Source: Durusdinium trenchii (Eukaryota > Sar > Dinophyceae > Suessiales > Symbiodiniaceae). Taken from it: a stretch of 64,000 bases of DNA. The DNA lies in NCBI GenBank assembly GCA_963970005.1, contig CAXAMN010004213.1:302015-366014 (forward strand). Direction: 5' to 3'. Of the stretch, positions 34,280 through 44,300 are shown piece by piece. A program made the position numbers and the translations under genes. A model generated the notes under the pieces. It ran no database searches, had not been told where the DNA came from, and was given only the letters and a program-made list of their open reading frames with translations. Numbering within the stretch: the first letter of the stretch is position 1; the number at the start of each line of letters is the position of its first letter.

Positions 34280-37200
34280 GAGTACCTGCCAAATGGTAGG
34301 GAGGATGACTAGTATATACTTTTAAAATCATGACTTCTCAAGAAAACACAGTGGGGCCTTGGGGGCGCCAATTTGCGCGAGGTTCATGATAACGCTTCCC
34401 TCTCTCTTCACCGCCATGCTGAATCCCCCAAGGAGCTTGGATGCAAAACTGCGAACTGGAGATGTGTCAGCACTACACTTCTCGAGGCAGCGAAGCATTT
34501 GACATTGCATACGTGTCATGCATTATGAAAAGGATGTCTTCTAAAACAGGCCAGTTGTGCTTCTTGAAGCAGCCCGCGTAGCAAACCGCTCAAAATGTCG
34601 TGGCATCGGTACCTGGAGATCAAGAATTATATAGATCGATCTTAGATCATATAATATATATAGATACGATATATATATATATATATGCATGACTCGGATT
34701 AGCCTAAAGCCCATACCAAAATTGCAATAGAGCTCTCGCGGAAGGCCTTTTTTGCAGGCAGTCTTGTCTAAGCTAGGGTCAGCAGCGCACCGCAAGTAGC
34801 CCCCCTGAAATGATTATGTACTCACAGCTTGTCGTGCCAATCCATGCCAATTAAACATGCCCATGGCAACTGACAAGCGTCGGTGCACGGAATCGCAATA
34901 AGCCCAGCATAGGCAATCTTAGCCCATCAATCCCCGGCAATTGGATCATCCCGGATCAAAGCGTCTCAGCATAGGCCTGGGCAGAGTTGGACGTCTACGT
35001 ATGTAGGGTCCGTGCAGGTATGATCATAGAACCCCCCATGCATACACATGCATACACAAACTTTGACCAAGACACCTTCTTTGCCGCTGCACGCTTCTCC
35101 TCCTCTGAGCCCTTTGTACTGCGATATGCCTTCGCATAAGCGCATGACTTCCTGCTGTTCCTCTTCTTGGCCTCCTGCTTTAAGCGTTCCTTCTTGGCTC
35201 GCTCGAGGCAATCGCGGGTCCTTTGGGAAGGAGTGCCTGCGCTGCCAGGCTCCTCCTCTGATGGCTTTGCCATCACCATAGGACCATTTCCATGGGCGCT
35301 CGGAGGAGGTGTCAGCTCACTTTGCTCTTTCTTGGCACGTCTCTTTTTTGGCTTCTCACTCTCACAAACCTCAGGAGTCTTGCATCGCTTCACTCTTTTT
35401 GCCTGGGCAGGTTGGTCTTCACGTTGTTCTTCCTGCATTGCCGCTTTCCGCGTCCTCTTCCTCTTGGGTTCTTCTTCATCTTTCTTGTTGCCTTCAACAT
35501 CCTTCTTAGTTCCTCTCTTCCGAGATTTCTTCTGAGTGTTGGCATCCTGCTTTTCCTCCTCCTCCTCCTCCTGCTTTTTGGCTTTCGACTTTGGCTTCCG
35601 CCCACGCTTTTTGGGTGGACACTGCTCGTCAGGGTGAAGGTATGCGTCAGCACCCCAAGACTCAGGCTTTGCTGGCATTTCCACTTCAGGCTCTTTTACT
35701 TCTTCAGCATTCTCCTTCTTCTTTCTTGACCGGCGTGCTCTTGCTTCAGCTTGGGTAATCCACGTGTCAGCTCTTATTTCAAGAGCAGTTTTTCCATTTG
35801 CGAACCGCACATTCTCCATCAGCTTGGTTTGTGAAGAGGCTTCACCTTTGGACACCCCAGCTTCAGCCTTGGGCACTGCATCTTGGGGCGCTGACTCAAC
35901 TTTCTTTTGAACCTTGCTTCCTGAAAGAAGCTCAGCATCCTCGTCCTCTTCCCTATAGCACGCAAGCGCCAACTCCCAGTCCAATTTTCGGCACACATCC
36001 ATGTCGAATATATTCACTTTGGTCTGGGAGATTGGAACATCCCAACCTGGCGGGATGATCATCCGCTTCTTGCATCTCTTAGGCACGGTCCCCGACTCCT
36101 CCCTTTCCCCACCCTCATGTGGCATTTCTTCTGCTGAAGCCTCACCGCCATCAAGTTTCTTCAATGACCTGACTTCATGGTGGCCAGACTGCTCAGACTG
36201 CAAGCTGCCAGAAGGGGCCATTTCTTCCTTTTCATTCTCACGAATCACAGGCGTCGTTCTCATGGCCTGTGCACTTTCTGCATGTGAAGCTTCATTGCCC
36301 TTCCTTGTCTCTACATTCATGATCTCTGTCACGAACATTTGTTGGGTTTCGGCAGCATCGCAGCCTCAGGTGAGTTGTCATTGTTGGCAGACACGAAACG
36401 TGTGCGCTTTTAATTGCACATATTAAGCTATAAAAGTACCATTCCAGTTCATGCAAGAAACACGGACCCATGTGTGGATGGTACCATTGCTGCTGCAGTT
36501 TCTTAAGCTCAGCGAGGCTTCGCAATTGCGAAAGAAGTGATTGTAGCATGCTCAATTTGCGCAGCCTGTCATCAACCTTCTCCGGTGTGTTGTTCACGAC
36601 CATGGGGCCTGCGCATGTGAAGAATATGCATGTATATGCATGCATGTTCATACACTGTACTGGCGCTCACAAGGAGTTGACCCTAAATTCACACATCACC
36701 ACATGCACAGACACATTCAACAGTGCTGCGAATCTGGACGCCTCGAGGTGGTGGGGTCACCAACGCAGAGCCATTCATTGCAGAGCTTGGAGACGTGGCA
36801 CTTGGTGGAGCCTTGGACCGAGCGAAAGCAGGATTACCCCAAGGACCCTGAGCATGTTGGTCGAGCTGTATAGCTACATGCACTCAACCCGGAAAGAATG
36901 CCGAGTAAGTAGCAGGTGTAGCTGCGACAGGAGGTGGATGTGCCACAGTCGTCTCCTTCTTTGGCATCGATTCACCTAAGATCCCAAACTTCATAGTACG
37001 AGCATGGGGGATGTTGAGGTCCAAACGGAACAAACAACATCCGGCAACCGGTACTACTTATAAAATCATATCCTAGGAACCTTGAGGTGGTTCATGGTGC
37101 ACGGGTCCAGGTTCTACAGCTTCTAGAGGAGGCTGAGGAGGATTTTCAACTTCAACTTCAGGATCCTCCACCGCCTCATCATGTTCCTCTTCACCTCCTT

Positions 37201-37950
37201 CACCTTCTTCACCTTCTTCACATTCAACCTCGAGGTTCTCATTAGATGCAGGCCCATACAAGGACAGATCCACCCCGGTTTCAGACATCAGCCTGCGGAT
37301 GCTATCCTCTCTTGGCAAATGTTGGCGTCTGACAATGTCGTTGTAGAGGGACATCATCCGCCGCAGGCACCAGGCTTGGCCATGAATGACACCACCTTAG
37401 TATGTTTTCTCCCAGGCAGTGATATATATAAAAATATATGTTAGTGATCATGCAAAGAACCTGGGTGGAGCAGAGCATATGCGGCTTGGGCGCCATCGAT
37501 GGGAACCTTCATGAAATCATAAAGACTCTTCAGGTGGAGGTAGTTCACATCAACCCCAACGCGGGACCCCAAGTGGTTGATCGCTTCCTTGAGTACTGCC
37601 TCATTTTGGGTCAGGGCATCACGTGTGATGATGTTGCCACCAACGATAACCTTGGATTGTCGAGGCCGGAATGTTAAGAAGTTGCAACCTGAAACAGTGC
37701 ATGGTGAATCACCACTCCCCCAAAGCAAACAAGTAGCAGCTTCGCACCTGCGGGCCCTGAGTCTAATAGCTTCTTGTGCTTCCCACGCTTTAGCTAGATC
37801 GGTTGCCATGGCCACCCTGAAAGGCAAAGTAGATTGAGCCGAACTGTGCCTGTTAAGCCAGAGGTTGTACAAGACATTATGCATGGTCATGTCAAGAAGG
37901 CCACCATGACCACTGTGAAACCATAAAGCGAAGGCGCACCACAAGAGCAA
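32700..37950 (-). CDS. Large multi-exon gene with methyltransferase-like domain
   Basis: Exons joined by eye on the minus strand: about 37950-37461; 37395-37081; 36608-36468; 36364-35076; 34804-34717; then unresolved exons; then about 34279-34081; 33999-33834; 33761-33467; 33369-33312; 33233-33158; 33099-32700. The first four joins keep the frame in phase 1 (for example HPG to GVIHGQAW, and PHMG to CDAAETQQ). The 5' part is helical, then very acidic (EEGEEGEGGEEE), then Lys-rich. The 3' part is the methyltransferase-like domain described separately. The true start, upstream of 37950, was not found. Linking the 5' exons to the 3' domain is inference from strand, spacing and compatible phases. 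The alternative is two adjacent genes meeting near 34.5 kb. Confidence 0.5.
34000..34080 (-). other. 81-nt GC-AG intron bounded by a 10-bp direct repeat
   Basis: On the minus strand the intron starts GCAATTCTGC (34080-34071). The sequence across the acceptor is again GCAATTCTGC (34000-33991), with the cleavage after its first G. Splicing restores the frame between two conserved pieces of the methyltransferase-like domain. A direct repeat spanning both splice sites is the signature expected of an introner-like insertion that used its target duplication as splice sites. Confidence 0.65.
35076..36364 (-). CDS. Lys/Glu-rich exon with AT-hook-like motif
   Basis: A 1289-nt exon. Its acceptor CCTGAG lies before 36364 and its donor AAGAAG/GTGTCT at 35076. 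It follows a 103-nt intron (36467-36365). The product is highly charged, with long Lys/Arg and Glu runs, one AT-hook-like core (KKRGRKPKSKAKK), a repeat of RKRTRK/KKRRAKK clusters and few hydrophobic residues apart from a short patch (DMDVCRKLDWELALACY). It is probably disordered, nuclear and DNA- or RNA-binding. I see no catalytic domain. If the exon runs past the donor, the frame ends at about 34995. The antisense strand is also open over parts because of the purine bias. Confidence 0.55.
36741..36763. repeat. 23-bp repeat, copy 1 (pairs with 38003-38025)
   Basis: CCTCGAGGTGGTGGGGTCAC plus three further bases is identical at 38003-38025. AATCTGGACGC lies just before this copy and AATCTGGATGC just after the other, suggesting both derive from a tandem unit of about 33 bp. 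This copy lies in the intron between the exons ending at 37081 and starting at 36608. Confidence 0.7.
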
Positions 37951-38002
37951 GGCTCAGTCCAATCAAAGATGCGAAGACGCACCGCCTTAGCAAGACTCAG
38001 TC

Positions 38003-38025
38003 CCTCGAGGTGGTGGGGTCACCAA
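38003..38025. repeat. 23-bp repeat, copy 2
   Basis: Exact match of 36741-36763, in the region upstream of the first recognised exon of the methyltransferase-like gene. Confidence 0.7.
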
Positions 38026-41000
38026 ATCTGGATGCCTCGTGATGTCATGGTTTCAAGATGTTTCCTTAAGTCATACCTTGCAAGTGCAACTCAAGCCATA
38101 CTGCATCCCAGGGACATCAAACAGACATGGCTATCCCACTTCGTGCAACATCGGATCCTGAGATAGACAGCAGGTGTGATTAAACATGACCTGCCCTTAA
38201 TGCACATGATATGCATATGTGAATACCCTCGAGTATTTCATCCAAGGCTCGATGTACCCGGGTGCCAGCCGACACCGCTCTTGAGTCGAGCCAAGGATTG
38301 CGCACACGGCGACACACTTGGCACCGGTCGATGGTGCCAGAAAAAGATGGCCCGGATTCATGTGGATCCACTATGATCCATGTGGTTTTCTTTGGATTTC
38401 TAGTGGTTTTAGTGGACTTGGGTGTTGCATAGTAGAATCCAACGTTTATGACCAAAAGACTATCATTTCCTAACTTCACGTGAGATTTCCTGGATTTGGA
38501 AGGTCCAGGAAGTGTCTTTCTTCCTCTATGGTTGGTTTCCACATCTTTGGCTTCGCCATTTCTTGGTTTGGACGATTTTGGACTGGAGGCGACTGTTCTA
38601 AGGGTCTTTGGTAAGATCCAAACAAAACAAACCCAAACCGAACCAATTTGGCGGTCGACCGTGCTCTTCACACACCGAAACATCCGCCAGCCATCAGAGA
38701 CCTGCTGAAACCCAACCGACGCGCCCAAACAGATGGAAACAACCGACGGACCTATAGGGTTTCTGAAGGAAACCGGAGGTGTCCAAACTACTTAGAATAT
38801 ATGGGTCTAGTACGGATTAGAAAAACAAGACCCGAGGTTTTAAGAACAAACCTGACATTTGTGATTTCACAAGTTTCGATATCGAGACCCCAAACAAATT
38901 GACAGGGTTTGGGTGCATAAGGTGGTTTCGAAAGAAGTCCACAGGCCCTCCTCATTGTTCACATCAGTTGAGCACCTCAAGCGAACACCTCAAGTTGGCA
39001 TTCAGCCCGTGGACGATCTGCCTGGTGGTCCACCCGGTTTTCACCCCAAAGACGCCTCACCCAGCTCGAGCGGCCGCCGCGGCGGCCTGGTGACCGTAGG
39101 AAGAGGTCCGTGGGTCCGGACTGAGGCGTGGAGCATTCGGATCTGTTTACTGCGAGGGATCGGTTTGTCCCGACATCGAAAAGCCACAGAAGGCAAGCAC
39201 CGTCATCGCAGCCCGACATCCTAAGACCTCTGGGATGGGCTGGACATCACCCGATGGAGTTTTTTCAGCAACACAGGTTGACTTGGACTCATGGTGGCCA
39301 CCGAACGTGCTGCAAACACCTTAAGTTCATGGAAAGAAAAAGGACTCATCAGTGAACAAAAACACTTTGGAACCCTTGCTTACACAGCTGCCCATTTGTG
39401 CTTTGGATAAAATCAGCTCTACAAGGCCAGTGACGAGGCTCAAAAGGCACCCAAACCCGCGGGATGAACACAAACACTGTGAATCCCAGCGATTCATTCA
39501 CCTGCAGCCATGTTTGGGGAACAAGTGTAGACTTGCAAAAGTTCCTGGGCAACTCCATTTCCCGCTGTGTTTGACATCCATCCCATATATGGCCCTTACC
39601 TACCATCCGATTATCATATATAATATGCATCCCATTGTATCCCTATCATTCATGAGGCGAGTTTCATGGGGGGACCAAACTCAGTCAACGCCTTCTTTCT
39701 CAGTCTCAACCCCGGCGGCCCTTTCCCATACCAAGCGAAGCGGCCCTTGCGTCGGCGCTGAAGTCACTGGCCTGGCACGGGCAAGTTGGAAAATGAAGAG
39801 AGGCAAAGTACGGATGAAGAGAAAGTTTGGGGTTCGCCAAATCTGCTTCCAAAGGGAAGAACAGCGTGGAGCTGCCGTTGGCTTAAATGATCCTCCTGTT
39901 GCAAAGGCAGAGTGCTATGCAAAGGATCACTGATGATAAGGATGAACAAGAATCACACGCCGGTCACCGTTTGCTTTCTCCAGCAATTCCTCATTCTACG
40001 AAAGGTAGGACAAGGAGTCGCCTGCAATGATGTCCTTTTGGGAATTATAGAGAGGTGAATTTGGTATTATGTACGGTATATGTACTGTATATTATATATA
40101 TATTATTATATATATATATATTGGTTGTACCATGCTGTACCCTCGGGACAATTCCAGTGGGTATCCCTTCTATTCATCAACCGAACCAATAGCAAAAGGA
40201 CATCAAGCTGGTGGCCTTTTGGAGTGACTCTTCGAAGGTCGGAGGCTCCAAGGTCCTTCCTTTTTGTCCACTCATGTGGGCGCATCACTTCGGTGCTAGC
40301 CATGTCCAGTCAAGCAGCAGCTTGCTCAGCTTGAGCAAGAGAGTCCTGTTGCCTTACCGTTCCTTCTTGTGGAAAATCATGAATCCTAGACTCATAGACT
40401 CTCCAAGCCATACCACAAACTAGATACAACGATGTAACACCAAGCCTCGTGGACGCTGCCAATGACCCCACTCCCGCTCTCCCACCGACCCCGCCTGGGT
40501 TGCTGTGGAGGTGGCGGCTGTGGCCTCCGCTCACCGGGTCGGAGAAGACAGGAGGACTGGACCATGGGCAAGGAGGGACCAGAACATAACGTCCGAACTC
40601 GATTACATCAAAATAGATCAAAACTAGTAAGCTAAATGTCAATATGTGTGACTGTGTGACATTCTTCACAACATGATAACATGCTGAGAAGAAACATCTA
40701 ACGCCTTGATTTCCAGGACTGCTGTCAGTAGATCGGTGCAAAGGTCCTTCAACAACCCTCCTGGATTCACATTCACCTGTAGGGTTGCTCCTGGAGCAGC
40801 GTGGTGTCCAATGAACTCCACACAATGAGTAGTTTTGAGCCTTCTTCACAGGTGCTTGTCTCAATCTGGAAGACCATCAACCTGTGATTTCTTGGCTGTT
40901 CTCCTAGCCTATCTTTATATCCAATTTCCCCATCCAACCAGGGTTTGTGAGGGCTCCTTTAAATCTACAGATCCTCAAAACGTCACTCAAGTCGGTATCG

Positions 41001-41159
41001 AAGGATCCTCGTCTTCATCCAGTTTCACTCAGCTTCACCTGCCTGCCCGAGGGTCTGCCAGGTCGGGAAGGTCTGGCAGGTCGGGAAGCTTTCACTGATG
41101 GCCTCCGGTGGGACAGCTTGGAACCGGAGAAACACGTTGATGCCTTACCGCCATCACCA
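38026..41159. other. Intergenic stretch without a supportable gene
   Basis: About 3.1 kb. Only short, motif-free frames. A TA-rich tract occurs at about 40080-40125, and a short tandem repeat (GGTCGGGAAGGTCTGGCA words) at about 41050-41092. Confidence 0.5.
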
Positions 41160-41255
41160 CCATGACCACTACTACAAGTATTACTACAAGTACTACTACG
41201 AGTACTACTACTACTACTACTCCTACTACTCCTACTACTCCTACTACTCCTACTC

Positions 41256-41302
<47 letters not shown>

Positions 41303-41312
41303 NNNNNNNNNN

Positions 41313-41381
<69 letters not shown>

Positions 41382-41383
41382 TT
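41160..41383. repeat. (CTA)n microsatellite with assembly gap
   Basis: Long run of CTA/TAC triplets with occasional CTC and CAAG interruptions at the left side. Ten Ns occupy 41303-41312, so the true length is unknown. Open frames across it encode poly-Tyr, poly-Thr or poly-Val and are artefacts of the triplet repeat. Confidence 0.97.
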
Positions 41384-43760
41384 GTACTACAGTTTAAATT
41401 GGAACGATACATTTGTGGTTTAAAGGCAATGGAATCTCTCTTCAACATGAGCTGGAGTGTCATCTAATCATCAGTTGCTGCAGTACCCAATACCAACCCC
41501 TGGGTTCAAATCCCATAGACAGTTTTGAAGGTTTTTGATAATTTTTGTGGCAAAGCTACAAAAGGTCGTCTCTGTCCACGAAAAGTTCGCAAAGGAACCT
41601 GATGCACTGATCCGTTCCTTGTCTCCTCTGCAAAACATAAATACTTATACTTATAACTTATACATATAATACATATACATATATTATATACACAGTATGT
41701 TTTGTAGACTTGGACATCTTCGATCCAAGACCGGGCTTGACTTAATGTGTCTTCCGCCCCACGACACCCAACTGCTGAACTCATCTGCTTCCTTCTCAAA
41801 CTGTAGTTAGTTCTGGGAACGTCTTTTGAGACCGACCATGGCAAACTCGCTTGGATGAGAGATAGATCTATAGCAAATTTCCACAGGTACTGAAAAGTTA
41901 AAATGACACTCGTCGACGGGCATGCAAGAGACCTCGGTGCTTGTCAAACAAGAGACTTGCTTCGTGGGAGCTGTGCTCCGATCATGCTTACACGTGGACC
42001 ACGGACCTGAAGGCACACGATGCATAGAACGGAGCGGTTTGTGTAGGCGCAGGCAGGCAGTGAACAGGCAGGCAGGTTGGTCGTCCAGGACGGTTTGTAT
42101 ATCGACACACCGAATTCGAGTGGTGACACGAACCGATTGATTCAATTAATTGCATGGAAGTGGACACCCACCACAACGCAGTGAAACGTACGGATGACGA
42201 GGGTTGTCATCCTTTTCAGGTCAGTCCATGCCGTACGGTACATCAACCATGAGCTTCGGAGGGTTTTTTTCTCATCGGTCCTCCTACGAAAGACCCGTTC
42301 GTGGTGCGAACCTCACCTATAGCAAAGGGGCTTAAGAAGGGGCTCCTGACCAAAGACCCATGTGATCCCAGGTGGTTTCCTCTCAATCACAAGAATGTAG
42401 CAAAAGACCCACGGGTCTCTTAAGCAGGTCATACGAAAGCAGGTCAGAAGGCGGTAAGGGGAGACGTCCTGGTCCCTTCTCGTCTCGCGGTCATATGCGT
42501 TGCCCCCTTCATCTCCTACTTCCTACTTAAAGGAGTAGGAGCAGCATGGAGCTCAGGCACACCCAGAGCAGCCAAAACTGGAAGCCTGAATATATTGCTT
42601 CCCATTCTAGAAGAAAGAGTGTACGTTCCATGTCATGGATACCCATGTTGGTATGCCACTTCCTCTGTATGCTACTTCCTTGAGGAAGCATCAACTATCA
42701 ACTCTTCACAACAACATCGAAAAACAAAATCAGTGACTGAAACCGTTGTTAAGAACCAACAGGGCATCTTATCCCGCTTCTACCCAAATCCATCCAAGAT
42801 CAGGACCTCAACGACTTTTCACCGGAGATGACGCTGCGCTTTCGGGGTGCCAAGTGAGGGACAATGAGGGGACCCTGCCCACTGGGTCCTCGAACCGACG
42901 CCAAGTTCTGCGACCTTCTGCAGCAGTAGTCGTTCTCCACATCAACATCGGACTACTCGATGCATCCGTCGATGCACATCCGGTGACGACCGAGCGGACC
43001 ACAAGCCGAGCGGTGCGGACGACCCGAACCGACCCAACCAACACGACCGCGTCGGGAGCGCCTCGGCAGCGGAAGGCTTGGGAGATCTCTCGGCCTACGA
43101 GACGCGGTGGGCGACGCGAAGGGCGAACCGTGGCGACGTGGTGGGGGTCCTTCGCCAAGTCTCCGGGGAAATGACCTGAAACAAATCATAGGGTTTTGTG
43201 GCAAGGACTTGCAAGGACTGAACCCTGTTTGGGAGTGGATCTTCGCACAGAACTGCAGGTGACTATTGTGAAAGGCTGCACAGGTTCACTGGCCAGTTCT
43301 GTGGATGTGGACCTTCTGTGGACCTATGGTATATTACACTTAAATAATGAGTATGAACATATTTAATCATATTTATATATATAGACTGGGATTCTGAATG
43401 CACACTCATGGCCCTGTGGTTCAACACAGGCGGGTTGGATATCACCAGATTCAGAAGACTTGGGATTTGTTTGGCCAGGGCCGCCACAGCAGCAATCCAT
43501 TTGGACTTGCTGCTGTAAGTGATTCGTCCGATTTTCACATCGAAAGAAAGACTGCCAAATAGCTGTTTTAGTCGTCACATCCACAACAAACCGGCCACAT
43601 CGAACAATATTTTGTCACTATCATTGGTCTTTGAGCGTAGGCTGTCTCTTCCAGCCAGCAACAATACAGCCAAACCTCTTGTGAATCTTCAATAATTTGG
43701 GAAATAACACATGTTGCACAGAAGCGCAACTTCTGTCACTGGATTTCTTCCAAAGTCTTT
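41384..43760. other. Intergenic stretch; CpG-rich patch at 42950-43140
   Basis: No gene supported. The patch at about 42950-43140 is visibly rich in CG dinucleotides compared with its surroundings and is open on both strands, but without motifs. A G+GTTCAAAT+CCC T-loop-like string at about 41508 has no accompanying tRNA arms. Confidence 0.5.
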
Positions 43761-43765
43761 GGACC
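43761..43765. repeat. Target-site duplication GGACC, 3' side of element
   Basis: GGACC abuts the outer edge of the terminal repeat and is repeated at 52784-52788 on the other side. Five bases is the usual length for Copia insertions. One extra matching T makes 6 bp with a 51-bp repeat also possible. Confidence 0.85.
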
Positions 43766-43817
43766 ACTTGTTTTGAACCGCTCAAAGGGCCCTGCGTAAG
43801 GTGCGAAAATCTAAACT
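43766..43817 (-). repeat. 3' terminal repeat (LTR) of the Copia element, 52 bp
   Basis: Identical over 52 bases to 52732-52783. On the minus strand it begins AGTTTAGATTTTCGC and ends TTCAAAACAAGT. The polyprotein stop codon TAG (43813-43811) lies inside it, so the last two codons before the stop straddle its edge. A TTTT word near the start fits the TTTT motif reported in place of TATA in dinoflagellate promoters. That function is inference. Confidence 0.9.
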
Positions 43818-44300
43818 CCGCTGCTGCTCTGGGCTTTGCTCGTGCTGCAATTCTTACAGCGCCGTTTCATCACGGCCGAGGAGTGCCGAATGCGAGGGCA
43901 GCTGGGTGAGACATGAAAGCATTGTCCTGCCCTCTCAGTGATCCATACGGTGTCGTAGTCGACTGACACCATCGTGATCGGCTCGAGGTTCAACTGCCTC
44001 TTCGAAGGACCTGATTCTGAGGTCTCTGAACTGGTGCTGTCCTTTCGTGGACTTGCCTCTGGCTCTGGCTTCTTCTTTTGGGGCTCTTGAGGCTTCTCAG
44101 GCCTGCTCAGCCACTTGATGAACTCTTCCATCGCTCGGAGGAGCACACAGGAGGCGAAGATGATGCCAAAGAAAAACCAATCCTGACCATCTTGGCCTTT
44201 CTCCTGATCTGGCTGGCCATTCACTCCACTGACCAGCATGGCCATCATCATCCACTTCCAAGGCTTCGGGGTGAAGCCTGCCACCATGGTCATCATGACC
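43811..44300 (-). other. C-terminal membrane plus Cys/His module of the polyprotein
   Basis: After the usual Copia end (LADCLTKPM, residue ~2699) about 210 extra residues follow: a charged helix, hydrophobic segments WKWMMMAMLVSGVNG and DWFFFGIIFASCVLL, a Lys/Pro/Glu-rich linker, then VWITERAGQCFHVSPSCPR and a final CKNC. The spacing C-x-H-x4-C ... C-x2-C resembles a small zinc-binding domain seen at the ends of some bacterial proteins (VYxTxTGxxYHxxxC...C). It sits where retroviruses have an envelope gene, but it has no signal peptide or large ectodomain. Function unknown. Confidence 0.6.

Noticed and set aside
35048..35729. Plus-strand open frames antisense to the Lys/Glu-rich exon
   Set aside because: They mirror the purine bias of the minus-strand exon (Leu/Phe/Ser-rich translation), and the minus strand has matching splice signals and phase.
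41098..41467. Open frames encoding poly-Tyr, poly-Thr and poly-Val
   Set aside because: Translation of a CTA triplet microsatellite crossing an assembly gap. Not genes.
41462..41525. Possible tRNA from a GGTTCAAATCC T-loop-like string
   Set aside because: The T stem pairs over only three bases, and no matching acceptor, D or anticodon arm is present upstream.
43811..44300. Retroviral envelope gene at the end of the Copia element
   Set aside because: It is in frame with pol, has no signal peptide, large ectodomain or fusion-type segment, and is only about 210 residues. Described instead as a membrane plus Cys/His module.
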